DNA of 64,000 nt, from assembly GCF_918797505.1 (NCBI RefSeq), contig NC_092795.1, forward strand, positions 5,489,434-5,553,433, read 5' to 3'. The position numbers and the translations under genes are program-made. Every line of letters starts with the position of its first letter. Within the stretch, counting starts at the first letter, position 1. This document shows positions 1 through 11,400 of the stretch, piece after piece. The DNA is from Bemisia tabaci (Eukaryota; Arthropoda; Insecta; Hemiptera; Aleyrodidae). The notes beneath the pieces are model-generated. The model was not told the DNA's origin. It worked only from the letters and a program-made list of their open reading frames with translations, and ran no database searches.

Positions 1-1
1 C

Positions 2-281
2 GTCATTTTTCTCCAATTTTGAGATCGCAATTCTGTTGTCAGGAGACTAAAGCACTCACTTACCAATTTTAACAAAGAAATTCAACGTAATAAAGGCGTG
101 GTTTTTTCAGAGAGAAAACATCGCATTCGATACTGATATCGAAACTGCACTCGAATGGGATGTTTTCTCTCTAAAGAAAAACCACGTCTTTATTACGTTG
201 AATTTCTTTGTTAAAATTGGTAAGTGAGTACTTTAGTCTCCTGACAACAGAATTGCGATCTCAAAATTGGAGAAAAATGAC
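2..281. mobile_element. 280-bp near-perfect foldback (MITE-like)
   Basis: Bases 2-131 are repeated in inverse at about 152-281 with only a handful of mismatches, leaving a loop of about 20 bp. The outer ends are GTCATTTTTCTCC and its complement. There is no coding capacity. Arms this similar suggest recent insertion or arm homogenisation. No target duplication was recognised. Confidence 0.85.
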
Positions 282-599
282 AAGTACCTAAAAAATGGAA
301 CTAATTGATGCGATATATCGCATGCCGTTCTGACACAAAATATGGCGTCCATCGAATCACCTTAATATACTGTTGATCCATAGAATTCGAATGAATTGGA
401 ATATAATATTATTACTTTCCTTTTTTATTTATTTACCTTCTTTTTTCCTTTATCTTTTTTCTGAGAATACGAGTACCTAAAACGATGATTAATAAAAATT
501 TAAACCTGGTACGGCCGTAGTAATGATAAAATACTATAGAATATACCTAAAATTTATAATTTATAAGCGAAAAAATTTCAATTTGAAAAATGACTGCTT

Positions 600-720
600 T
601 ATTTAACTTTGAAAAATAAAAATTAAAAATTTGAAAATTCAAAATTTGAAATTTGTAAATTAAAAATTTAAATTTGAAATGTTTAAATTGGAAAAATAAA
701 AAATTTAAAATTAAAACTAT
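600..720. repeat. A/T-rich AAATTTGAAA-type simple sequence
   Basis: Degenerate permutations of AAATTTGAAA and AAATTTAAA fill about 120 bp. Nothing coding is visible in 282-850. Confidence 0.6.
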
Positions 721-858
721 CAAAATTTCAAGTGTATAAAAATAGAAGGTATGAGTAAGCTATAAGGTTCACTTACATATTAGGAGCTTAATCCAAATTG
801 AGTTACTACAAATGTTGGAATTCCGGTTGCTGACTGCAGTGTATCACTAAATCACTAC

Positions 859-980
859 CACTGAAACACTGAAACACTGAAGCACTGAATTACTGAAGCA
901 CTGAAGCACTGAACCGCTGAACCACTGAACCACTGAACAACTAAGCCACTGAACCACTGACCCTCTGACCCTCTGACCTG
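859..980 (+). repeat. 9-bp minisatellite (CACTGAAnC)
   Basis: About 13 copies of a 9-bp unit, varying as CACTGAAAC, CACTGAAGC and CACTGAACC. It degrades at the 3' end into CTCTGACC repeats. Confidence 0.85.
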
Positions 981-1682
981 TTCACCCATGGAACTTCCTC
1001 GCTTTCTAAACTCACACTGATTGAACTTTAGGGAAGGGGTCTCCCTTTTGTAAGCTCGGTTGGTCTGTAGCCACCTCCAAAATTCCCACCCCCCTCTGCC
1101 GACCCCTCCTGCAATTAGGATGTAATTTAGAAACTATTTCCTCGTTGTCCTGTGGCGGGAAACCCGAATTTTACGGAACAAAAGGACAAAAATGCATCCC
1201 TTTTGTTCCATTGAGGTGGAGGGACCTCTTTATTGTAAACAGGATTTGAAAATCCCTGTTCTGTTCTTCGAGAAACTTCGAGACTACAAAACAATGAAAA
1301 AGGATTAAATTGTGTAAACAATAAGAAACGAAAAGAACGCTGTGAGGATGTATTTTTGGGGGGGAGGGGTAAAAGTCCGTAAAAGTTCAAAACAAAAGAA
1401 AAATACTTAACCCAAAATCCTTTAGGGAGGGGCGAAAAAGAGAGGAAATTTCTAAATGAACTGTTCCAGAATGTTCCAGAAACAAGAGCGTCTATAATGT
1501 GATGATAATGGGGAAAAATTAATCAACGCAGAACTTTATTTTGCGTTGAAAACAACGTAGTTTTTTCTCCGTTCTCAAAATTGTCACGGAATCACCATGC
1601 GTGCACTGAAATAGGAAGCAACTTGCAACATTTTTTGCTCTAAACTGGGAGGTGTGACTTGCAAAAAAGGTTAGGTAATTCC

Positions 1683-1824
1683 AATTGGACTTCATTTTGC
1701 AATTCGGAACTACAATATTTGTCTCATTTGTAAAAACTTTTGTGCATAGGGAAACTAATGGCACATTCGTTGTTCCTAAACTAAGCCAGAAATCGTAGTT
1801 CTCAATCGAAAAATGCAGTCCAAT
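1683..1824. mobile_element. Family B MITE, copy 1 of a local duplication
   Basis: A palindromic element starting ATTGGACTTCATTTTGCAAT and ending GCAGTCCAAT, with the internal motif GGAAACTAATGGCACAT. The flank 5' of it (GCAAAAAAGGTTAGGTAA) is repeated before the next copy. Confidence 0.75.
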
Positions 1825-1906
1825 CGGCCTTTGATGTATATTCGACGCAAGCTAATTTTTTGCTTGGATATTCCGTAAGTCGCAAAAAAGTTAGGTAAAT
1901 CCAATT

Positions 1907-2049
1907 ATTGGACTTCATTTTGCAATTTGGAACAACAATTTCTGCATCATCCGTAAAAACACTTTTGTGCATAGGGAAACTAATGGCACATACGTTGTTC
2001 CTGAACAGAGCCAGAAATTGTAGTTCCTAATTGCAGAATGCAGTCCAAT
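1907..2049. mobile_element. Family B MITE, copy 2 of a local duplication
   Basis: Same ends and internal motif as the copy at 1683, about 224 bp downstream. It is preceded by the same GCAAAAAAGTTAGGTAAAT flank, so the pair arose by segmental duplication rather than by two insertions. Confidence 0.75.
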
Positions 2050-2691
2050 TGACCTTCTCGAATTTTGTCTCCTCATACAAGTTTTTTTTCCGCGGATGCT
2101 CTGAAAAAGTCCCAGAATATCATTTTGTTGTTGTTGGATTGTTAAATTTAATTTATTTTCGTTTTAGTACAGAGGTAGATATACAAAGCTTAAAGACAAA
2201 TAGTTTTTGTATATACTAGCGTATTAAAATATCGTGGTTTATCCATTTCCGAGTAAGAGTTGCGCTAAAAATAATTATTCCAACAACCGTTCCTAATCAA
2301 ATAACGCGCGTATCAAGAGTATTGAGTAGTTCTGAATGATGGGTAAATGAAAGGCTTCCATTAGTCTTTAAGTGCAAAAGTGATGATTGGATAATATGAG
2401 ACATCGCGGCTGTAATCCGATATACTTATAACTTGCAGAGGCATTTTTCTCTATGAAGAAAACCCCTCGGGACTTTTATAAATAGTTTCACTTGCGCCTT
2501 TGAGAGTGTTCCCATACTGTCACTTTAATTATCGATCACTTTACCTGAACTCGAAAATTTCCGTTGTTATCTCAGGGAGAAGAAGCGGTGACTTGAGAGA
2601 CAAAATCGTTATTTAGATCTTATCTATTGCAATTAAAAATATTACAGCATCTTCTTTCATTCGTTTTTTTTTTAAATACTAATATTGCACT

Positions 2692-3094
2692 CAGTGTTCG
2701 AAACTCACAGGCGCCAACGCGCCAAATGCGCCTAAAAAATCGGCCATGGCACCTAAAAAATGAAGGTACTGCGCCAACGTGGCCCCTAAAAATTGCTCCC
2801 GAAAAATCTTGATTTTCATAAGAAGTCACATAAAGAAAGAAAACAAATCTATTTGAATTAAAAAAAAAACTCTATTTCTATTCTTCACAATTTCATTCTT
2901 AGTGCTTTTGTCTTACCCAAGTTACAGCTACTTACTAGTTCTGTTACGAAAACATCTTGCGTCTAACTAAATAAATATGCGTAAAATATAGGCAAAAAGT
3001 CAATTTGGCCCCTAAAAAATCTTCAATGGCGCCTAAAAATCGGGCTTGATGCGCCACATGGCTCCTGAAACTCAAAAGTGAGTTTCGAACACTG
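2692..3094. mobile_element. Non-autonomous hAT-type element with 8-bp target duplication
   Basis: The inverted ends are CAGTGTTCGAAACTCAC and GTGAGTTTCGAACACTG. Both flanks carry the identical 8-mer ATTGCACT (2684-2691 and 3095-3102), the hallmark of hAT transposition. The interior has subterminal GCGCC/GGCGC-rich motifs (GGCGCCTAAAAA) repeated on both sides and no transposase. Length is 403 bp. Confidence 0.92.
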
Positions 3095-3347
3095 ATTGCA
3101 CTTCAATCGCAAACAAGTAATTGTTTGATCAAAAGGGTCAAATTTGAATCACACAATTAAACGCAGAAAACAAGAAGCGGCAGCTGAAAACTTCACTTTA
3201 AAGCTGTATCCGCCCTCACTTTTGTTCTCTTCTCACGATTGTGCGCCTTCAATTTGAGCGCGATACCAGCCGCGCGCACTGGCATTAAAATAGTGGTATC
3301 ATACAAAATCCTCATCTCTCGCGGAAAACGGAGTATACCGAACCTCA

Positions 3348-3512
3348 CAGTGGCGTGGCGTGAATTGCGATTTATCGATTGTTATGCCATCTAAACCTAT
3401 GGTAAAGAATCGATTATTAAGGTTTTCGCTGCGAACACCCTGTTTATCGATCCTTTTACGTAGGTTTAAATGGCATAACAATCGATATATCGCAATTCAT
3501 GCCACACCACTG
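3348..3512. mobile_element. Family A hAT MITE (copy 1)
   Basis: Ends CAGTGGCGTGGCGTGAATTG and its inverse (GCCACACCACTG). The interior has paired ATCGAT motifs and CCTTTTACGTAGGTTTAAAT. The flanking 8-mers do not match in this copy, so it may be older or rearranged. Confidence 0.75.
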
Positions 3513-3865
3513 ATTCCGTTGCGATGAAAAGGAAGATTGTAATGTTACGTTTCCTCTGCTTTTGAATATTGTCGTTCTCAATTAATACGTATAAATATCC
3601 ATTTCAAGTTACGCTAATAATCTTCATCGATATCCATCATTTTAAAGAGCTTCACAGAGACTATAAGTTTCGTTCAAGAATAGATTTATGTAATTACATT
3701 ATCATTTTTTCGAAATAGAGGTCTATCCCTGACGACATTATTTGCACTATCTGCACTGCGAACTAACTTTTGTCTATCTAATCCCAGATTTCTAATCGAT
3801 CCAAAGGTAATTGATACTCCCTAATAACCCCGCAGGTATGCTTCTAACATCCCTCGCTAAATAAA

Positions 3866-4002
3866 CGTCATTCTGGCATGAGGTACCATAATTTCTGACC
3901 TATCCGTAAAAGCACTTATTAGCATAAAGAAACTAATGGCACATACGTTGTTTCTTAAATGAGCCGATAATTCTAGTTCCTTATTGCAAAATGTAGCCCA
4001 AA
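3866..4002. mobile_element. Family B MITE (diverged)
   Basis: Recognised by CATAATTTCTGACC, GAAACTAATGGCACATACGT, and AATGAGCC near the 3' half, ending AAAATGTAGCCCAA. The left end is degraded. Confidence 0.6.
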
Positions 4003-4904
4003 TATCAGTTCTCTTTCCGTCACAGCTTCGAACAGTCACTTATCCCAGTCATTTTCTACTTATTCTACATTATTCGTTTGCCTGGATGGTCTCTGACACT
4101 TAGAACTGGCTATTAACTATGGGTTAGAACAACAAATCACTGGGCACAAAAACTTTATTATTACAAATTATCTCTTGAGTAAGTCAGTTAAAATTAAAAA
4201 GTTGAGTAAAGCCGATGAACCAGTCGCTATAGGCCACGCGGCGAGGAGCCCAGGACGGCTGTAACGGTGCGTAATGGGTACGGCGCGTCGAAACCCGCGT
4301 ATAAAAATGGTCATAACTTCTATACCAATCGTTTCCCCGCCAAGTATGACATGTCGATAGATGCGGAATCAGACGAGAAATCGATTGGACATATTTTTTT
4401 TAAAATCAAAAAATGGCTTTTTGGGGTATTTACGAACACGTAAAATTCGACGGATCAAAAATCCAAAAAAAGAGGTGAATCATAAGTTTAATGTTACGTT
4501 CTATCCAAAAACCATACATAAAACAAAAATTCATAAATTTTAAAGAATTTTAGCGCAAACCGCAGATCAATAACTCAATTGGTTCAAAAGTTATCGAATG
4601 TTTAAGGTTGCAACTTGGCAACGCCGCCAAAGCGCGGGAAAATTTTTTTTTTACTTGAAATTTTCAGAAACGGGGCCCTTTGTTATGGTAAAATAGCATA
4701 CTAAAAAATGGAAGCAATCGGAGCTACGGGGGATTTGGCCGTTTTTGCATAAGGCTCTTTCCTTTGGTAAATCACTAATCATCGGGATGATTTGTTAATC
4801 TTTTTCTTCAAATTTTTCATGTCATTTTGTTTGCAATTTCACCTGAAGTTTCTGAAAATGTCAAGGAAAAATATCCACAGCTTTCCTTAAGAATAAACAT
4901 TTTA

Positions 4905-4985
4905 TCGAAGGAAATTTGGCAACTCTCGAGTGTTCATACGGCGTTTTTCCTCAGCACGACAGTATTGTCGTGGCATGGTTGAAGT
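4905..4985. mobile_element. Family E element end (partial)
   Basis: Reads GAAATTTGGCAACTCTCGAG then ACGGCGTTTTTCCTCAGCAC, the inverse of the family E terminus. The opposite end was not identified, so it is listed as a fragment. Confidence 0.5.
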
Positions 4986-5302
4986 CAAAAATTGCTCACT
5001 GTTGGCTGAGCGCCGGGGACAGGAAGTTTAAATTAATGATGATATTTCAACCCTGATAAAATATTGAGATGATACTGTTTATATTGAGCCAATATTGTCT
5101 CTATATTGCGTTTTAACTTCAATAGCTGTCGCTGTGCAGTTAATAGATAATCGGACATAAACGTTTAATACAGTAGGAATCGGAGGGGGTCCATTGGCGT
5201 GCGGAAGAACTCATGAGTACTTCTGATGTAATTATTTACACCAAGAGTTCCTTGCCAGGCCTAATTACGCGATATCACGGGCCATTAAAATGTCGCCGGC
5301 GC

Positions 5303-5541
5303 CGCACAGTGGATTGAGTCAATTAGAGAGGTCGATCATGAAAATTTTTACTAAAACTGCACATTTTTATGTATACCTCATCACATTTTAAACTTTAAGG
5401 TGTGCTAACTGAAGAAAATTTCACGAGGAAACCAATAGAACCAATTTTAGAACCTCAAAGTTTTGTATAAACGGAGTTACAAGCGTTTAAAATTTCCCAA
5501 TTTTGTCCGACTTCTCCTACTGACTCGATCCACTGTGCGCC
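5303..5541. mobile_element. Inverted-repeat element (CACAGTGGATTGAGTCA ends)
   Basis: The left end GCACAGTGGATTGAGTCA matches the inverse of the right end TGACTCGATCCACTGTGC. The interior is about 200 bp, AT-rich and noncoding. CACAGTGG termini suggest hAT-like ancestry, but no 8-bp duplication was found. Confidence 0.65.
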
Positions 5542-5869
5542 GTCTGGCGCTTCGACGGGATGTCTAATGAAGCTGCGCCACCCTCTTCCTCCAGTCGCGA
5601 AACAGACTCCCGGAGGCGAGCGGTCTGATTAATCATTCCGTCTATCCCGACTGCCGCACAGTTGGTCGAAACCAGCTTGGATCCCGCCGAAAATTGAATC
5701 GAAAAGACTTCAGCGCCGACAAATTGGAAATTGAGTTAGTGATTTGGTCTTGCATAGGCATGAATACATCTTGTTACAAAGTGACAAGCAGAAAAACGGA
5801 TTTTGAAGGCCTGAAAATATCTGAAAATTCCAGTCATTTTCCATGAGACTCAAGCGCCTAAGTGATGTA

Positions 5870-6097
5870 TACTGGAAAACAAAAACACATTGTACCTAGA
5901 GTCCAGACTCTTGAAAACATTGACAAGGAAAAGGACTCTTGATTCAATCAGATTTAAGCTTAAATCAAAAGGAAATCCGCTAAAATTAAGAGGCTTGGTT
6001 CTTGATTTAAGCTTAAATCTGATTGAATCAAGATTATTTTTTCTTGTCGATGTTTTTAAGAGTCTGGACTCTAGATCCAATGTGTTTTTTTCCAGTG
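5870..6097. mobile_element. Family C palindromic MITE with TA target duplication
   Basis: The whole element is a long palindrome. CTAGAGTCCAGACTCTTGAA near the left end mirrors AAGAGTCTGGACTCTAGATC near the right, and paired GATTTAAGCTTAAATC blocks lie inside. TA flanks both ends (5868-5869, 6098-6099), as in Tc1/mariner-type MITEs. Because it is a palindrome, both strands show the same spurious small ORF. Confidence 0.85.
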
Positions 6098-6103
6098 TAT
6101 AAT

Positions 6104-6305
6104 ACTCGTTGGTCTAGTGGTTAGCACAACTAACCGAGTGGTCCCGAGTTTGAATCTTCGCCAGGGTGACACATCTTGATGGTCTTAGATCTTGTCGCTT
6201 TGGAGGGGCATAAATGTTGTTCTCTCTATTTTATCCATTATTATCTCCTCTTATCAATTTCGTCTGCTGGGCCCGGAGCAAAATAGGACCTATAAATCCG
6301 CTATG
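6104..6305 (+). repeat. tRNA-related SINE-like sequence
   Basis: CTCGTTGGTCTAGTGGTTAG is a good Pol III A box in tRNA context. GAGTTTGAATC about 35 bp later is a B box. The stem around the anticodon position does not fold as a standard tRNA, and unique-looking sequence (CTTGATGGTCTTAG) follows, so a SINE head or tRNA pseudogene is likelier than a working tRNA. Confidence 0.5.
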
Positions 6306-6360
6306 AAAAAAGCTACCTAATTCGCACAAATTTTCCTGGCAAATGGCTCATCATGACAAC

Positions 6361-6506
6361 ATATGAACTGCATTTTGCTATCAGGAACTACACATTATGG
6401 TTCACTTTAGAAACAATTTACATACACCGTTAGTTTTCTTTGGCGCATAAGTGTTTTTTACGAATGGGCCCGAAATTACAGCTCTTAATAGCAAAATATA
6501 ATCCAT
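6361..6506. mobile_element. Family B MITE (diverged)
   Basis: Starts GAACTGCATTTTGCTATCAG and ends TAGCAAAATATAATCCATA, with CGTTAGTTTTCTTTGGCGCA in the centre. From 6507 to 7370 I see nothing but AT-rich intergenic or intronic sequence upstream of the SNMP exon. Confidence 0.6.
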
Positions 6507-7370
6507 ACGATACAATTGCTTCGACTTATAAGAAGTTCAAATAGCATAACCATCGTATAATGATGCATTTAGTTTTTTGCTCCAGAAATACCCACTGCGA
6601 TCATTAAAATAAAAAGTTTCAGAGTAAGTTAAAAGAGAATGTACATAGGATCGTTTGATATATTGACAATAAAACTGTCATTTTTAAGCACCTCGAATTT
6701 TCTAACGCTGGTAGTTCAAATACGTCAAGACGTTCATGCACAAAATAAGAATTAGTCAGATAGTGTTCGGGTCAAATTTTAGCAATTTTTTGATGGAACA
6801 GGGAACATTGTGCGCCGGAAGGATCTGGCTACTACTGACATGGCACGTGAGAAATATATCTTCACTTCAGGTTCAAGTTTACTACGCGTGCCATCGAATA
6901 TCTTCATTCATGCGTATGTTGCCTGTCTTTCGAAGTTTACGTTTTGCGCGTAAAAATCAATAACGACAAGTGTAGGCGGGGAGTACATTTTTAATTGCAC
7001 CGATGAATTGACCGCATTAACGTGAAATTAGCCTTCAACTACTGCAAATCCACACCAACTATTTTTCTCTCGTGTTTTATTTCTTTTACAGATACTAAAC
7101 TACTTTAAGCCTCTGAATTTTGTGTGAATTTATCTTAGATCATGGCGAATATCAGAAACAACGAGACAAACAAAAGATCAAATATTAGTACCTGATATCA
7201 AAGTAGCTATAAATAAAATAGCGAAGATAAGGTAAGATCGAGCCCTTGAGAGATAAAAAGTACCAATGATGATTTATTTTAAATTTTGATTTAAATGATG
7301 CTTTATGGTTTTACTCTGATTTTAAGTTTGATTTACGTATAATTCTTTTTTTCTTTTTTTTTCTTTTAAG

Positions 7371-7528
7371 GAAAAAACTCTAAAACGAGACGGTGAGATA
7401 CGGAAAGCTTGGGAAAGAGCTCCGATCCCACTGGAATTTAAAGTTTACTTATTCAACGTCACAAATCCTAATGAGGCTGCTAAAGGTGCCAAGATTAATC
7501 TCCAACAAGTTGGTCCGTATGTTTACGA
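7371..7528 (+). CDS. SNMP: SNMP-like gene, first exon in window
   Basis: The acceptor is a polypyrimidine run ending in TTTTAAG, and the donor is GA|GTAAGT. It enters in phase 0 and leaves with two bases of a codon. It encodes residues 1-52 of the fragment, including the family hallmark YLFNVTNP with an NVT sequon, and QQVGPYVY. There is no initiator methionine or membrane segment, so it is an internal exon and at least one coding exon precedes it. I found no plausible N-terminal exon in 1-7370. Confidence 0.92.
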
Positions 7529-8374
7529 GTAAGTTAATTGCAGTCACTTCAGATTTCTTATAAGTATTAAAAATCAATACAACTAATGTTTAGGAATTAT
7601 TGATTAATATGCCCTCTCGTTGTTTAAGCTATACCGTCAAATATTAGAAATCGCTTTTATTTGGCAGGGAAGTGTCTTATTTTACAAAAAATTTTGTTAA
7701 ATTTTAATTAGCTGTAAGACGAGTGGTTTAAGTAAGAAAGTTTCCTCCTTATTTTTTGTTTTTTTTCTTCCTTCATAGATAGGTGAAAGTCGCTTTTGAG
7801 GCCTTTAACGTGTTTCTTGCAACAGAGTTACGTATTTAAGTAAAAATATTAAAGTGGCATCATATTTCTAGTAAAAGGCATGTGCATGAGGTCTGCTGGA
7901 AAGATAGTTTATCTTTTGGAATTAATACGTCCATTTGAACAAATATTTTTTTCCGTCGTTTTACAATCACATGACTGAAATAGTTCTCCAGAAAAAATTA
8001 CCAGCACGTACTAAAGTTCCTTTTCTCGTAGACGCGATGTCAGATTGACGCTATATTGATGGTATGTTTGACACATTGCAGCGAGTGGAAGTCGAAAGCA
8101 AACATCACAGACTACCCAAAAGAGGACGCTGTCACGTTTCATATGCTCAATACTTTCGTGTTCGATGCCAATAAGAGCGGGAGCCTCACGGGTGATGAAC
8201 TCATCTACGTTCCGCATGTTTTGATCGTTGTAAGTGACATGCACGACGTAAACAGTGATATTTACGGAGTTAGAATACATGCATCAATCCGGTGCTGCAA
8301 GACGACACTGAGAAATATCAAGCGTTGCCAAAAGTGCGCGATCTTTAGTTTCTTGGCAAATAAAGTCTACACTG

Positions 8375-8414
<40 letters not shown>

Positions 8415-11400
8415 GACCGCGTACATACGGGCTAAATAGACATGCCGGCGTTTCGGGCTTAGATGCCGAAAGTTCCGGGTATAGCACCCGGAGCAATCAA
8501 ACCTACGGCTCCAGCACCCGGAACTTTAAGCTTATGAGCCTAAAACGGACGGTGTGTCTATAAGCTAGTAACTTCTTTTTTCAGTGTGTGATTGTCGAGA
8601 AAAAAACTCAAGAATGAGCTTTTGATACCAGTAATACCAGTGCATAGGTGAATATTTTACAAAGATTTTGGAACATTAGGGAATGGACCTATTATAAGAG
8701 AAGAAATTGGTTCAAGTGTGTAATAGGCTACTGGACAGTGGCGATTTTGCAAGTTAGCAAAACTGTTTTTCCTCAATTTAAATCAATTAAAAATATCGAT
8801 TTTAGGTGAGGCAAGCTGGCTCACCGAGGATTGATTGTTTTACGGTTTCAGGACAGTTTGTCAAAGATGTTTTGTCCGCGCACCTTTTTTGTCCAGTAGT
8901 TTACGCCCACACGTAAAATAAGCAACAGTGACTTGGCCCAAGCGTTATATTTTAGTCGGTATGTAAAATATTATTGACAATATGGAAATGAGAAATTGAG
9001 AGAAAAGGGGGTGTTGTTATGGTTGGTCATTTTCTAAATGATATGTTATTACTTTCTCCTTTTTAATCATCTCTTTAAATTCTCATTGGTGAATATTTGG
9101 TTTTATTTCCATCCTTAAAATATTCGATGTACCATATACCTTATATATATATAGGTACTTTTTTATTTTTTTAAATTTTTTCTTTACAAAATTATTACTT
9201 CATTTTGAAAACATTTATATTTTAAAACTTGGCAAATATTTGTAAAACCTTTTCCAAGCGACATTAATCTCAATGAGCCGCAGTTGTGCCGACAGAAACT
9301 GCAAAAATGAATAAAAGAGGGAAAAAACCAAGAAGCATGCAATCTTTAGTTTTAACCCATGTGTACATCGATCTTTTAGAGTCAAATACGTCAAATTTTG
9401 AGCGTTTGGTTGCGCGTACCCTCGCTGCAGCACAATAAAAGCACAAAATTTAAAAGAAAAAATTAAAGTGCTTTGGAAATCATTAAATTTGACAAGGAAT
9501 CGCCGATATTTAAAAATCACACATTATATTATTATTCTCCTTTGCTAAATCGATACATATTTTTTTCCCATCAATTTAAATGAGAATAATCAATGCAGAG
9601 TGTGCAAACATTTCAAAATCATTAGTTAAAGAACGCTGACTATGCGAGTATAAATACCTATTAAAGCCTAACAGAGCGGAGCGGCGGCGTGCTGCCAGCG
9701 CGAGAGGCTCACTGACGCCTACAAACCTAAGTGGATACTTCACGCATTGCACAATGCTTGAAGTATCCACTTAGGTTTGTAGGCGCCAATGCGCGTTCCG
9801 CGCTGGCCGCCCGCCCGCTGTACGGCGGCGCCTGAAGCAACTATTTCACAACAGAGGTGTTGCACAGTATTATACGAAATTGAATGTATTAAGAATGACA
9901 GGCACCCTTTAAAAGTAGAGATCTTTCCTCGCAAAATAAATCAAGATACTTATTGTGCACAGAAAAAATCTAAGAGCCTTCAGCTGAGGCAAATATAGGG
10001 GTTTATCCGGTTCAGGTATAACAAGGTGGGAATTTCTTGAAAGATAATTACGTCCTGTCACACCAAAGAGGAGTAGAGAGTTTTAGTGAATTTTGTCTCA
10101 TGGAATTGACGCTCCCCCATTTTTAACCAAAACTCTCAATTATATATTATTCTCTATTGGGCCAAACAAACAAAACAAAAAAACAAGCAGACCCTCATTC
10201 TTCCAAGAAATTATACATTTTCATGCAAAAACGTCGTGAGCAACGGTCGTTTGTATTAACATGTGGGCCAATTAACTTGGGGTCTCAATTGGCACGTGGA
10301 CCAAAACTCCCGTGCCGAAACAACGCGTAGACGTAAATTACTGGAAAAAACAAAAAATCGTTGACGAAATGTCCTATAACCTGTTTTACATAAATTTAAG
10401 TGGATGAAAAGCGGTGCTGGTGCTGTCATCTATCTTTTTTCCTCAAAATCTTACGCAGGAAACAATTCACACAACGAGACGTTCGGAAACCAACTCTTTT
10501 ATGAGAAATTAACAAGTATTTTTAACACGATCAAATGGAGGTTTAATCGTACAAGACGTCATTAGAATTTTTGCTTCATCCTCTTTATGAGTTGATTTCT
10601 AGACTTCCCGCTTTATGATTCGTTTTCTCGTGAAATTTTGAAGAGAAGGGAGCATGTTACCTAATGCATCAACTCATACCATGCATGCGTCTATTGGCCC
10701 ATGATTGTTTTGACTGTAAAATCACATGATCAGATGTATAATGATTTCAGGGGCTGGCCTCAGCTATCTTGCGGATGAACCCTGAGTCCATTGGATATTT
10801 AGATATGGCTATTCCATTCCTCTTTGGAGACCCTTCTACGGTTTTCGTACCCGTCACGGTTCGAGACCTCCTCTTCGATGGACTTCCTGTTAACTGCAAC
10901 GAAACACATTTTGCTCAAGCGATTTTCTGCAACGAGTTCCAGAAAAATCCCGGCTTCGTCAGGAAAGACGAGCAGACGTTTCTCTTTTCCATATTTGGAG
11001 CGGTAATTTCATGGAAAAACAGAGACCTTTCATACTAGTTTTCTAACGATGGAGAATTTGCACACAAATATTTTATTGCTTCATCTCAGAATGCTTAATG
11101 AGCCGAGTTCGCAGTATTTTTCACCCTTTTTTCCTGACATGGGAAATTGGAAAAAAAATAGATTTGAAAGCGAGAAAATGTGCCGCATCATGACGTCATC
11201 TGGTGACATTTTCCATTTGAACACATGTATTTTAGCAGATTAGGTTATTTTGTCATATTAACTCCAATAATTGTCGAATTTAGAAACCAAGGATATCCTA
11301 GCCACTCAGTTTTCCTACTTAAATCATTTTAAAAATAAAATCCACAAAATTTCAGACACCTGCAAATTCTCTATTGTGGAATTTTTTATACCTAGAGGAT

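Noticed and set aside
5850..6102. Matching small proteins on both strands (also at 52188-52491 and 60949-61204)
   Set aside because: These are translations of the family C palindrome, which gives the same peptide on each strand.
6104..6176. Functional tRNA gene
   Set aside because: A and B boxes are present, but the acceptor and anticodon stems do not pair properly and there is no T-run terminator at the expected place.
8056..8439. 127-codon open frame
   Set aside because: Only 8082-8229 is exon. The rest reads through a GTAAGT donor into intron and a poly(A)-bearing MITE.
9721..9790. Rho-independent terminator or attachment site
   Set aside because: The perfect stem recurs in five dispersed transposon-like copies of an animal genome, so it belongs to a repeat family and is not a bacterial signal.
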